From positions 1 to 48,014 of the forward strand of contig CANCJV010000034.1 in the NCBI GenBank assembly GCA_947378425.1: 48,014 nt of DNA, in the 5' to 3' direction. Below are positions 15,513 to 23,963 of the stretch, piece by piece. A model generated the notes under the pieces. The model did no database searches, had not been told where the DNA came from, and saw nothing but the letters and a program-made list of their open reading frames with translations. The stretch's first letter is position 1; each line of letters opens with the position of its first letter. Both the position numbers and the translations under genes were made by a program. This stretch comes from Synechococcaceae cyanobacterium (GTDB lineage: Bacteria; Cyanobacteriota; Cyanobacteriia; PCC-6307; Cyanobiaceae).

Positions 15513-17453
15513 ATGAGTATCAAGATCGAAACAGTCAGTATCAAAGATAAGGGCAACCGGTCTGACAGCACCGGCTATGGCCGCGTCGATGCCAATTACT
15601 CCATCGGTAAATACGAAGTCACTGTTGGGCAATACAGCGCCTTTCTCAACGCGGTGGCTGCCAGCGACCCTTATCGCCTCTACAACAAAGGGCTGATGAC
15701 CAGCGCCCTGAACGGCGGCATTACGCGCTCAGGTGCTGATGGCAGCTATGGCTACAGCCCAGTCAGCGGAACCGAGAACTTCCCGATCACTGGCGTCAGC
15801 TGGTTTGATGCCGCTCGCTTTGCGAACTGGCTCGCCAACGGACAGCCCTCCGGCCCCTGTACCTCGGCAACCACTGAGGACGGGGCCTATAGTCTGAGCG
15901 GAGCAATTAGTGGTATTTCTGTATCCCGCAACAACATCAATCCCAATACGGGCGCTGCCCCCGGCTTTGCGCTTCCCACGGAAAATGAATGGTACAAAGC
16001 CGCCTACTACAACCCAAAGCTGAATCACGGCAACGGCGGCTATTATAAGTATGCCACCAAGAGCAATGTTGCTCCCGGCAATCTAATAGGCGGCAAGCGT
16101 AATCAAGTGAATTATATTTTGGATGCCAGCGGTGTGTACTCTGTAACACAGAAAGCCGGTGTTAATTACAGCCAGAACTATCTCAGTTCCATCGGTTCTT
16201 TCACGGGCTCAAAAGGCTCCTACGGCACCTTTGATCAGAATGGCAGCGTCTGGGAAATTCTTTCAAACCAAGGCCAAAACCAGCTGTTCGTTCCCCTTCG
16301 CGGTGGTGGCTGGACATCGTTGGCCTCACTGCTGCAATCGGGCTACAGGCTTGGTGTCGGCACAGACTCTGAAGCCGTGAATGCCGGTTTTCGCGTCGTC
16401 AATCCGCCCAGCCAGCCGCAGTCGCCGCCCCGCCTGTCGCCTCAGCCGCAGCAGCTGAGCACCCAGGTCTCTGGGGAAGCCAACAAGGCTGGGCGATCCG
16501 ATGCATCGGCTCACTCCCAACTCGCGCGGCAGGCCATCAGCCTGGAGCTGGTCACGGTGGGTGACGCCAACAACAGCACCGATCCCTTGACGGGCTTTGG
16601 TGCCGTGGACCACACCTATCAGATCAGCACCAAGGCGATCACGATCGGCCAGTACACAAGCTTTCTGAATGCTGTTGCCAGAAAGGACCCCCATCATCTG
16701 TTCAATCCATCGATGCAGAGCGATCTCAACATCGCTGGCATCAAGCGCAGCGGCCGCAGCGGCCAGTATCACTACAGCGTGATTGATAACACCGGCAGCA
16801 GCGCAGACAGGCCGATCACTTATGTGAGCTGGTTTGACGCCGCTCGCTTTGCCAACTGGATGAGCAACGGCCAGCCAATAGGCAAGCAGAGCCGCTCAAC
16901 CACCGAAGACGGCGCCTATGCACTGTATGGTTCAAGTACAGGGGCTCCTGCAAAAAATGCGATCAATCCCAATACCGGTGCATCGCCCAGCTTTTACGTT
17001 CCTTCTGAAAACGAGTGGTACAAGGCGGCCTACTTCAGTTCAGCTCTCAATGATAATAGGGGCGGTTATTACGTCTACGCAACGCAGAGCAACAGCGTCC
17101 CCGTCAGCACTCCATCGGTGGGAGGCAAGAACGAAGCAAACCTCGCCAACAACTTTCTTTTTTACAACACGCAGTCGAATGTTTACGATCCTGTCACCAA
17201 CTACTTGACTGATGTTGGCTTCTTTGCCAGCAGCCGCAGCTTCTACGGCACCTATGATCAGACCGGTCTTGTGTATCAGTGGAATGACCTCAATGCAGAG
17301 CGCTCGCTCGAGCGAGGTCTGCGTGGTGGCTATTGGTTCAGCGCCGGACAATCGTCGATGTCATCCACCTTCAATACGGCCACTCCCGACCGCGAATCGA
17401 GCGATGCGGGGTTCCGACTGGCAGCCCCTGATCCTCTGCTGCTGTTCGGCTGA
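15513..17453 (+). CDS. Tandem FGE/sulfatase-modifying-factor-fold protein lacking catalytic cysteines
   Basis: A 646-residue protein with two copies of the formylglycine-generating-enzyme (SUMF1/C-type-lectin-like) fold: about residues 1-297 and 341-640, joined by a Pro/Gln/Ser-rich linker (298-340). Matching blocks include IGKYEVTVGQYSAFLNAVA (31-49) with ITIGQYTSFLNAVA (376-389), VSWFDAARFANW in both copies, TTEDGAY in both, and INPNTGA...ENEWYKAAY in both. Each copy ends in a GG(G/Y)W...GFR(V/L) segment. True FGEs need active-site cysteines there; the whole protein has a single cysteine (Cys116), outside that segment. It is therefore unlikely to oxidise sulfatases and more likely binds ligands or is structural. 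No signal peptide is seen. The start is the ATG at 15513, preceded by AGGA. Base composition is less GC-rich than its neighbours, suggesting transfer. Confidence 0.85.
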   Translation: MSIKIETVSIKDKGNRSDSTGYGRVDANYSIGKYEVTVGQYSAFLNAVAASDPYRLYNKGLMTSALNGGITRSGADGSYGYSPVSGTENFPITGVSWFDAARFANWLANGQPSGPCTSATTEDGAYSLSGAISGISVSRNNINPNTGAAPGFALPTENEWYKAAYYNPKLNHGNGGYYKYATKSNVAPGNLIGGKRNQVNYILDASGVYSVTQKAGVNYSQNYLSSIGSFTGSKGSYGTFDQNGSVWEILSNQGQNQLFVPLRGGGWTSLASLLQSGYRLGVGTDSEAVNAGFRVVNPPSQPQSPPRLSPQPQQLSTQVSGEANKAGRSDASAHSQLARQAISLELVTVGDANNSTDPLTGFGAVDHTYQISTKAITIGQYTSFLNAVARKDPHHLFNPSMQSDLNIAGIKRSGRSGQYHYSVIDNTGSSADRPITYVSWFDAARFANWMSNGQPIGKQSRSTTEDGAYALYGSSTGAPAKNAINPNTGASPSFYVPSENEWYKAAYFSSALNDNRGGYYVYATQSNSVPVSTPSVGGKNEANLANNFLFYNTQSNVYDPVTNYLTDVGFFASSRSFYGTYDQTGLVYQWNDLNAERSLERGLRGGYWFSAGQSSMSSTFNTATPDRESSDAGFRLAAPDPLLLFG

Positions 17454-17608
17454 AGCTCAGGCCGCGAGCAGCTGTCTGAAGGTCATCTTGCCCAGCTGCA
17501 GCACCTTGTCATTCGGAGCAGGGCGTCCCTGCGCTCCAGGCGTTGATGGCCGGCAGCAGTGCAAGGGCTGCCAGTGCTGCCCCAGGCCAAGTGCGGTTTG
17601 GCGGCGGT

Positions 17609-18625
17609 TCACGGACCAGCCAGCCGTTCGCCGCTGTGGCTGTCGAACCACAGCTCCTGGTCGGGCCGCCAGCCCAGCTGCAGATGCTCGGGCAGCTCCA
17701 GATCGGCCGCCACCAGCATGCGCAGATCACCCTGGGCGGTTTCCAGCCAGAGCAGCTGCTGGTTGCCCCACCACTCCCGCCGCTGCAGGCGAGCGGCGAT
17801 GCCGCCGTGCAACACCGGCTGCAGATGTTCCGGCCTCAGCCCCAGCTGGCGCTGCCCCTGCGCCGGCAGCAGATTGATCGCCGGCCGGCCGAGGAAGGCG
17901 GCCACGAAGCGATTGGCCGGCCGTTCGTAGAGCTCCCGGGCGCTGCCCACCTGCTGCAGCTGGCCGTCGCGCAGCACGGCGATGCGATCGGCCATGCCCA
18001 TCGCCTCCTGCTGGTCGTGGGTGACGTAGACGACGGGCTGGTCGCCGCCGCAGAGCAGACGGCGCAGCTCCGGCCGCAGCTCTTCGCGCAATTGGGCATC
18101 GAGGTTGCTCATCGGCTCATCGAGCAGCACCAACCTGGGTTGGCGCAGCAGGGCCCGGGCCAGGGCGACGCGCTGGCGCTGGCCGCCGGAGAGCTGGGCC
18201 GGGCGGCGCAGACGCAGCTCGTCGAGTTGCAACAACTCCAGCACTGCCGCGATCCGCGCTTCGCGCTCCCGGGTGGCCATACCCCGGATCCGCAATCCCA
18301 GGGCCAGGTTGTCGACCACATTCAGATGGGGATAGAGCGCGTAGCTCTGGAACACCATCGCCACGCGGCGATCGCCGGCGCTCAGGCGCGAGATGTCCTC
18401 GCCATCGAGCAGGATGCGGCCGTCACTGGCGGCATCGAGGCCGGCCAGCAGGCGCAGGGTGGTGGTCTTGCCGCAACCGCTCGGCCCCAGCAGGGCCAGG
18501 CATTCGCCGGGGGCGACCGCCAGATTCAGATCGGCCAGCAGGGTGCGCTCGCCCAGCCGGCGGCTGAGGCCTTCGATTCGCAGTCCGGACGCTGGGCTTG
18601 GAGATAGAGGCATGGATTCGATCAT
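17609..18625 (-). CDS. ABC transporter ATP-binding protein, sugar type (MalK/UgpC/GgtA-like)
   Basis: ATPase of a carbohydrate importer. Walker A is GPSGCGKTTTLRLL, followed by the Q-loop FQSYALYPHLNV, signature LSGGQRQRVALARALL, Walker B LVLLDEPMSNLDAQLR and H-loop YVTHDQQEAMGMADR. A C-terminal TOBE-like region of about 100 residues (LGLRPEHLQP) is typical of the MalK/UgpC class. The length is 338 residues. The start ATG at 18625 overlaps the stop of the upstream permease by ATGA; a second Met four codons on (18613) is possible. It is the last gene of the four-gene import operon. In cyanobacteria this class takes up glucosylglycerol, sucrose or trehalose, but the substrate cannot be read from the sequence. 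Confidence 0.93.
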   Translation of the reverse strand: MIESMPLSPSPASGLRIEGLSRRLGERTLLADLNLAVAPGECLALLGPSGCGKTTTLRLLAGLDAASDGRILLDGEDISRLSAGDRRVAMVFQSYALYPHLNVVDNLALGLRIRGMATREREARIAAVLELLQLDELRLRRPAQLSGGQRQRVALARALLRQPRLVLLDEPMSNLDAQLREELRPELRRLLCGGDQPVVYVTHDQQEAMGMADRIAVLRDGQLQQVGSARELYERPANRFVAAFLGRPAINLLPAQGQRQLGLRPEHLQPVLHGGIAARLQRREWWGNQQLLWLETAQGDLRMLVAADLELPEHLQLGWRPDQELWFDSHSGERLAGP

Positions 18626-19422
18626 CCCTTGATCGCCCCCTGGGTGAGGCCACTGACAATCGAACGCTGGAAGATCAGCACGATCAGCAGCAGCGGCAGG
18701 CTGCCGAGCACGGTGGCAGCGGCAAAGGCGCCATAGGGGACGGTGAACAGCGAGGAGCCGGCAAGGCGGGCGATCGCCGGCGGCAGGGTGAGCAGCTCGG
18801 GGCGGCTGATCCAGGTGAGGGCAATCGGGTACTCGTTCCAGCTGAACAGGAACACCAGGATGGCGGTGCTGGCGAGGCTGGGGGCGAGCAGGGGCAACAG
18901 CACATGGCGCAGGCGCCGCGGCAGGTTCAGCCCCTCGAGCCGGGCCGCGTCCTCCAGCTCCGGTGGCAGCTCGGCGAAGGCAGCCCGCAGCAGCAGCACC
19001 GCCAGCGGCAGGCACAGGGCGGTATACGGCAAGCTCAGCGCCAGCAGGTTGTTGGCCAGGCCCAGGGCACGGGCCAGCTGCAGCAGGGCCAGAAACAGCA
19101 GCACCGTCGGAAAGATCGCCGTGGCCAGCAGGGCCAGGGTCACCGCCCAGCGCAGGCGGCCGCCCTGGCGTTGCAGGCCGTAGGCGCAGGGCACCGCCAG
19201 GGTGAGGGTGAGGGCCGTGGTGGCGCCTCCGACCACGGCGCTGTTGAGCAGGTAGCGCCAGATCGGCGGGTCGGCCAGCCACACCTGGCGGTAGTTCTCC
19301 AGCGTCCAGAAGCTGCCGGTGGCAGCGGCGCTGCCACTGACCAGGGCCTCCGGTGTGACCAGGGAGGTGTAGAGCTGCCAGGCCAGAGGGGCCAGGCTCC
19401 AGAGCAGCAGCAGGCCCCTCAT
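18622..19422 (-). CDS. Sugar ABC transporter permease (MalG/UgpE/GgtD-like)
   Basis: A 266-residue inner-membrane permease of the carbohydrate uptake (CUT1) class. Hydrophobic segments occur at the N-terminus (LLLLWSLAPLAWQLYTSL), at VGGATTALTLTLAVPCAYGL, VTLALLATAIFPTVLLFLALL and near the C-terminus (VLGSLPLLLIVLIFQRSIVSGLTQGAIKG). The EAA cytoplasmic loop that docks on the ATPase is visible as LEDAARLEGLNLPRRLRHVLLPLL. The C-terminal ending GLTQGAIKG is typical of MalG-type proteins. It overlaps both neighbours by ATGA (18622-18625 and 19419-19422), indicating coupled translation. Confidence 0.93.
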   Translation of the reverse strand: MRGLLLLWSLAPLAWQLYTSLVTPEALVSGSAAATGSFWTLENYRQVWLADPPIWRYLLNSAVVGGATTALTLTLAVPCAYGLQRQGGRLRWAVTLALLATAIFPTVLLFLALLQLARALGLANNLLALSLPYTALCLPLAVLLLRAAFAELPPELEDAARLEGLNLPRRLRHVLLPLLAPSLASTAILVFLFSWNEYPIALTWISRPELLTLPPAIARLAGSSLFTVPYGAFAAATVLGSLPLLLIVLIFQRSIVSGLTQGAIKG

Positions 19423-20294
19423 CGGGAGGCCTCCAGCGGACGACGGACCAGCAGCAGCCAGCCCATCGCCGTGAGCAGCAGCAGCAACAGAAAAGTGGCG
19501 ATCACCACGGTGGCGCTATAGCCGAAATCGAGGAAGCGCATGGCGTTGAGATAGGCATAGAGGGCCAGGCTTTCGGTACTGCCGGCCGGTCCACCGCGGG
19601 TGAGCACCTGGACCAGATCGAACACACCCAGGGCCTGGGCCAGGCGAAACAGCACAGCGAGGCTGATCCAGGGGCGCAGCAGAGGCAGGGTGAGGCGGCG
19701 CAGGATCTGGCCCGGGCGGGCCCCCTCCAGTACCAGGTTCTCCTCCAGTTCCAGCGGGATCGCCTGCAGTCCAGCCAGCAACAGCAGGGCCACGAACGGC
19801 GTCGTTTTCCAGACGTCCGCCAGCACGGTGAACAACCAGGTGGTGGCAGGGGTGGTGAGAAAGCCGTAGGGCGGCGCCCCGAAGGCCCGCAGGATGGCGT
19901 TGAGCGGTCCGTAGGGATCGTTGTAGATCCAGCGCCAGCCCAGGGCGAGCACGGTGGTGGGCAGGGCCCAGGGCAGCAGGGCCAGGGCCCGCAGCCAGCC
20001 CCTGCCCCGGCCCGGCCTGTGCAGCACCAGGGCCATCGCCAGGCCCAGCAGCAGCTCAAGACCCACCGACACCGCGGCGAAGCGCAGGGTGACGGCGACG
20101 TCCTGCCAGAAGCGGGCATCGCCGAGCAGCCGTTGCCAATTGGCGCCGCCATTGGCGATCGGATTCAGGCCGGTGAGCACCGAACTGGCCTGGGTGCTCA
20201 ACCAGGCCGCATCCAGCAGCGGCCAGGCAAACACGATCGCCAGCAGCACCAGGGCCGGCAGCATCAACAGGGCGTTGAGCAGGCTCGGACTCAT
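19419..20294 (-). CDS. Sugar ABC transporter permease (MalF/UgpA/GgtC-like)
   Basis: A 291-residue partner permease of the same importer. It starts MSPSLLNALLMLPALVLLAIVFAWPLLDAAWLS and has about six membrane segments. The EAA loop appears as LEENLVLEGARPGQILRRLTLPLLRPW, and the segment ALLPWALPTTVLALGWRWIYND is characteristic of MalF/UgpA-type proteins. Start and stop overlap the neighbouring genes by four bases each. With the second permease it should form the transmembrane pore. Confidence 0.93.
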   Translation of the reverse strand: MSPSLLNALLMLPALVLLAIVFAWPLLDAAWLSTQASSVLTGLNPIANGGANWQRLLGDARFWQDVAVTLRFAAVSVGLELLLGLAMALVLHRPGRGRGWLRALALLPWALPTTVLALGWRWIYNDPYGPLNAILRAFGAPPYGFLTTPATTWLFTVLADVWKTTPFVALLLLAGLQAIPLELEENLVLEGARPGQILRRLTLPLLRPWISLAVLFRLAQALGVFDLVQVLTRGGPAGSTESLALYAYLNAMRFLDFGYSATVVIATFLLLLLLTAMGWLLLVRRPLEASR

Positions 20295-21655
20295 GCGCTC
20301 CCCTGCCGCTGTTGAGCCTGGGCCCTGGCCTGCGGCCCTGACCCAGGGCCAGGGCCAACGGCCGATTCCAGCAACACCGCACTCTGGCTCTGGGCTCTGC
20401 CCATGGCATCGGTGGCTGAGCCCTCGGCGGTGAGCAGCCCATTCACCTGCCGCTGCAGCAGGTCGCTGAGCTGGGCATAGAGGGGAGTGAGGGGCCGCAC
20501 CAGCGGGCCCTGCTCCAGGGCCTGGCGTTGCACGGCCAGCAGCGGGTGCTTCTGCTGCAGCTCGCTGTCCTCGTAGAGGGCGGCCCAGGTGGGTGCATAG
20601 CCCTGATCGAGCACCAGGGCTTTCTGGGTCTGGGGGCCTGTGAACCAGCGGATCACTTCAGCGGCGGCCTGGGGATGGGCACTGCCGGCCAGCAGGGACA
20701 GCCCCCAGGTGCCGAGGGTGCCGCCACTTGTGATGCCCGGTGCCGAGACCACGGTGCTCACCCCCACCTTGCCCACCACCGGCCCGCCTCCTTTTTCGAT
20801 CTCGCGCCAGGCATAGGGCCAGTTGCGCAGAAACGCCGCATCACCGGCGGCAAACAGTTGCAGGGCTTCATTCTCAGCAAAGTCGGCGACGGCTTCGGGG
20901 CTGACGCCGCTGCGCACCAGATGCACCAGCCAGTCGGCCGCAGCGATGGCCCCGGGGGAAGCCAGTTCGGTCTGGCCCCCTGCCGGACCGGAACCGGCCT
21001 GCCACCAGTGGCCGCCGAAGGCGTGAATCATCTCGAGCATCACGCAGCTCAGGCCTTCGTACTGGCGTCCCTGCCAGACATAGCCCCAGCGCACCTTGCC
21101 TTCGGCCTGCAAACGCCGCGCCACCTCCTCCAGTTCGGCGGTGCTGCGGGGCGGTGACGCCATCAGGTCGGTGCGCCAATAGAGCAGGCCGGTGTCGCCG
21201 GTGAGCGGCATCCGCCAGAGATGGCCGCCGAAGGCGTTGCCCACCCTGGCGCCGGGCACCATGGGCTCAAGGGCGTCGTCGCCGAGCAGCCCTTCCAGCG
21301 GCAGCAGCCAGCCGGCGGCCACGTATTTGGCTGTCCAGCTGACATCCATCAGCAGCAGGTCGTAGCCGCTGTCTCCCAGCAGCAGGCCGCCGATGGCCAG
21401 GTCCGACATGGCCTCGGTGTCGAGGGGGCCGCGGGCCACCTCCACCTTGAGGTCGGGGTGATCGTGGTTGAACGCGGCCACCAGCGAGGCGGTGGCATCG
21501 ACGAAGGGCGAAGGCATCAGCACCCGCACCGTGGTGGCCGCCGCCGCCGGCCTGGCCAGGAGCGCCGCCGGCAACAGGATCACCAGCAGACCGAGCAGCA
21601 GGCCAGCAAGGGCGGCCCCGGGGGCTGGCCGCCGTCGAGCTCCGGATCCGGCCAT
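20291..21655 (-). CDS. Sugar ABC transporter substrate-binding protein
   Basis: A 454-residue extracellular binding protein of the family 1 type (MalE/UgpB-like), first gene of the four-gene import operon. The N-terminus has an Arg-rich n-region, the hydrophobic core ALAGLLLGLLVILLPAALL and a PAAAA cleavage region, so it is exported; no lipobox cysteine is seen. The mature part has FVDATASLVAAFNHDHPDLKVEV, GYDLLLMDVSWTAKYVAAGWLLPLE, and PLTGDTGLLYWRTDL. The last 40 residues, after NGLLTAEGSATDAMGRAQ, are a Gln/Pro/Gly-rich low-complexity tail. The operon order (binding protein, two permeases, ATPase) resembles the cyanobacterial glucosylglycerol/trehalose/sucrose importer, but the substrate is inference. 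Confidence 0.9.
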   Translation of the reverse strand: MAGSGARRRPAPGAALAGLLLGLLVILLPAALLARPAAAATTVRVLMPSPFVDATASLVAAFNHDHPDLKVEVARGPLDTEAMSDLAIGGLLLGDSGYDLLLMDVSWTAKYVAAGWLLPLEGLLGDDALEPMVPGARVGNAFGGHLWRMPLTGDTGLLYWRTDLMASPPRSTAELEEVARRLQAEGKVRWGYVWQGRQYEGLSCVMLEMIHAFGGHWWQAGSGPAGGQTELASPGAIAAADWLVHLVRSGVSPEAVADFAENEALQLFAAGDAAFLRNWPYAWREIEKGGGPVVGKVGVSTVVSAPGITSGGTLGTWGLSLLAGSAHPQAAAEVIRWFTGPQTQKALVLDQGYAPTWAALYEDSELQQKHPLLAVQRQALEQGPLVRPLTPLYAQLSDLLQRQVNGLLTAEGSATDAMGRAQSQSAVLLESAVGPGPGSGPQARAQAQQRQGSA

Positions 21656-21774
21656 GGAGTTGACGGGTCAGTGCCTGGACCCTAATCAGCAGCCGCCGCC
21701 GCGGCAAGACGATGGCGAGGCAGCACTGCGGCAAGGCAGGCACCAGACAGATCAGACGATTCCCAGACCAGTTG

Positions 21775-21867
21775 CTGGCCACATAAGAGCGTGGCCAGGC
21801 CAGGCACTTGCGAATCCACTCAGTGGGCAGACAAGTCAATTGTCGTACCAGACAGTGGCCAGGCCAG
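21775..21867. repeat. Hairpin and 13-bp direct repeat in the importer-htpG gap
   Basis: A perfect 8-bp inverted repeat CTGGCCAC...GTGGCCAG (21775-21782 and 21791-21798) encloses an 8-base loop. The right arm is part of GTGGCCAGGCCAG at 21791-21803, which recurs exactly at 21855-21867. The gap (21656-21882) is otherwise rich in CAGAC/CCAG words and holds no gene. The hairpin lies about 85 bases past the htpG stop and could be a weak terminator, although no U-run follows. Confidence 0.5.
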
Positions 21868-21882
21868 ACGGCGGCGCCGGAC

Positions 21883-23844
21883 TCAGAGCGAGCGCTGCAT
21901 CAGCCGGCCCATCAGATCGCTGCTGCGCTGCTGGAAGCCGGCCAGCTGGTTGGGCTCCAGGCCGCCGACGGCAAGGCGAGCCGTCTCATAGACATGGCGC
22001 CCCAGTTCCAGGGCCAGGGTGCGGCTGGGGGAGTCTGCCGAACCGGTGGTCAGCACGGCGCCGCTGGAGAGCTTGAACAGGCCTTCCACCAGCGGATGGC
22101 GACGGTTGACCAGCAGCACGTGGTGATCCGGCAGGCCCGGCAAGCGCTGATCCATCAGGGCGCCCATGTCGTTGATGCGGCGCATCTGTTCGGGCAGCAG
22201 GATCAGGGCAGCCGGGGCCTGATCGCCCTTGAGCGACTGCACCTGGATCGTCACCTTGTCGTTGTCCAGGGCCTGGCGGAACAGGTCGCGCAGCTTTTCG
22301 CCGGCATCCTTGCCCTCACTGTCGGCCAGTTCGCTCTCCTGCTCCTTGAGGCTGTCGTCGAGTTCGGCGTCGACCCGCTGGAAGGTGAGATCGCCATGAC
22401 GCATCTCCAACCAGGGAATGAACTGGGAGTCGATCAGACCATCGGCCAGAAGCACCTCGGCACCCTGACCTTTCCAGAGCGCCAGGGCACCGGCCTGGCC
22501 GGCTTCATCGGTGCAATAGAGGATGCGCTTGTTGTGGTCTTCGCTGAGCCTGTGGCGATAGCCCGCCAGGGTGGAGAAGCAGCGGTCGCCGACCTGAATG
22601 GGATCACTGGCGCTATCGCCGGCCTCGGTTTCATCGGCCGTGGATTCACCGGGTGTCGCCGATTCGCCAGACGGCGAGGCGGGGCTGGCCGTGGTGGCGA
22701 ACAGCACCAGATCGGCAACCTGATCGGCGAACTTCTCATCTTCCATGGCGCCGATCTTGATGAAGGGAGACAGGGATTCCCAGATTTCCGCATAGCGGCC
22801 GGGATCATCGCGATGCAGTTCCTTGAGGCGATCGCCCACCTTCTTGGCGACAAAGCCGCCGATCGAGCGCACGCGGCGATCGGTCTGCAGGGCGCTGCGG
22901 CTGACGTTGAGGGGGATGTCGGGCGAATCGATGACGCCGCGCAGGGGCAGCAGATAGCGGGGCACCACTTCCTTGATCGAGTCGCTGACAAACACCTGGT
23001 TGCAGTACAGCTTGATTTCGCCTTTCTCCCAGTCGGCGCGGCCAGTGATCTTCGGGAAGAACAGAATGCCCTGCAGGTTGTAGGGATAATCCGTGCTCAG
23101 GTGCACCCACAGCAGCGGGTCGCCCTGGAAAGGATAGAGATAGCGATAGAGCTCGATGTAGTCGTTGTCGCTGAGATCACGGGGTGAGGCACGCCAGGGA
23201 GCCTGGCGCTTGTTGACTGTTTCGCCCTCCAGCTGCACTTCCACCGGCAGGAAGTCACAGTAGGTTGTGATCAGGGTGCGGATGCGGCTGGGCTCGATGT
23301 ATTCAAGCTCCTCCTCCATCAGATGCAGGATCACATCGGTGCCGGGCTCGCTGCGCTCAGCTCCCTCGAGGCTGAAGTTGGGGGAGCCATCACAGCTCCA
23401 GCGCACCGCCTCACTGTCGGGACGGGCTGAGAGCGTGACCAGCTCAACCTGTTTGGCGACCATGAAGCTGGAATAGAAGCCCAGACCGAAGTGGCCGATG
23501 ATGGCATCGCTTTCCTGCTTGTACTTCTCGAGGAAATCCTCGGCACTGGAGAAGGCCACCTGGTTGATGTAGCGCTTCACCTCATCGGCGGTCATGCCGA
23601 TGCCGTTGTCGGAAATCGTGAGCGTGTTGGCCTCGCGATTGATGCTGATCGAGATCCGGGCTTCCGGACCCTCACTGCAATCACCACCCATGGCGGCCAT
23701 GCGGCGCTTGCTGATCGCGTCAACGCCGTTGCTCACCAATTCCCGCAGGAACACTTCATGGCCGCTGTAAACGGCCTTCTTGATGATCGGGAAGATGTTT
23801 TCGGTATGGATCTGAATCTGACCCTGTTCTTCCAGTACCGGCAT
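21883..23844 (-). CDS. htpG: Molecular chaperone HtpG (Hsp90)
   Basis: ATP-dependent Hsp90 chaperone; cyanobacterial HtpG acts in heat, cold and light stress and in tetrapyrrole and phycobilisome homeostasis. N-domain: IQIHTENIFPIIKKAVYSG, ELVSNGVDAI, the ATP site DNGIGMT and GHFGLGFYSSFM. The middle domain has GVIDSPDIPLNVSRSALQ. A Ser/Thr/Glu/Asp-rich insertion interrupts the middle region at about residues 384-415. The length from the ATG at 23844 (MPVLEEQGQIQI) is 653; a GTG at 23859 would add five residues. No CIRCE element (TTAGCACTC inverted repeat) was seen upstream. The codon for the usual Ala in LVSNAVDAI gives Gly. Confidence 0.96.
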   Translation of the reverse strand: MPVLEEQGQIQIHTENIFPIIKKAVYSGHEVFLRELVSNGVDAISKRRMAAMGGDCSEGPEARISISINREANTLTISDNGIGMTADEVKRYINQVAFSSAEDFLEKYKQESDAIIGHFGLGFYSSFMVAKQVELVTLSARPDSEAVRWSCDGSPNFSLEGAERSEPGTDVILHLMEEELEYIEPSRIRTLITTYCDFLPVEVQLEGETVNKRQAPWRASPRDLSDNDYIELYRYLYPFQGDPLLWVHLSTDYPYNLQGILFFPKITGRADWEKGEIKLYCNQVFVSDSIKEVVPRYLLPLRGVIDSPDIPLNVSRSALQTDRRVRSIGGFVAKKVGDRLKELHRDDPGRYAEIWESLSPFIKIGAMEDEKFADQVADLVLFATTASPASPSGESATPGESTADETEAGDSASDPIQVGDRCFSTLAGYRHRLSEDHNKRILYCTDEAGQAGALALWKGQGAEVLLADGLIDSQFIPWLEMRHGDLTFQRVDAELDDSLKEQESELADSEGKDAGEKLRDLFRQALDNDKVTIQVQSLKGDQAPAALILLPEQMRRINDMGALMDQRLPGLPDHHVLLVNRRHPLVEGLFKLSSGAVLTTGSADSPSRTLALELGRHVYETARLAVGGLEPNQLAGFQQRSSDLMGRLMQRSL

Positions 23845-23963
23845 GGCAGCGTGTGTCACTGCAGGCGACCCTAGGGATCGGCGCTCTCCAGCTCAAGGGC
23901 TGGCAGGGAGGGGTCTCCGAACTCCCGACCCGCCGCCGGGCCAGCCGCCGGCCAGCGGCCGCC

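Noticed and set aside
15513..17453. Diversity-generating retroelement target
   Set aside because: FGE/C-type-lectin-fold proteins are typical targets, but no reverse transcriptase gene and no adenine-rich template repeat of either C-terminal segment was seen in the window. A remote retroelement elsewhere in the genome cannot be excluded.
17457..17608. Small minus-strand frame after the FGE-fold gene ending in LGKMTFRQLLAA
   Set aside because: No start signal, no recognisable family, and most of the frame overlaps the 3' end of the importer ATPase gene. It could be a remnant, but nothing supports a gene.
23845..23963. CIRCE heat-shock operator before htpG
   Set aside because: The TTAGCACTC-N9-GAGTGCTAA inverted repeat is absent from the upstream region.
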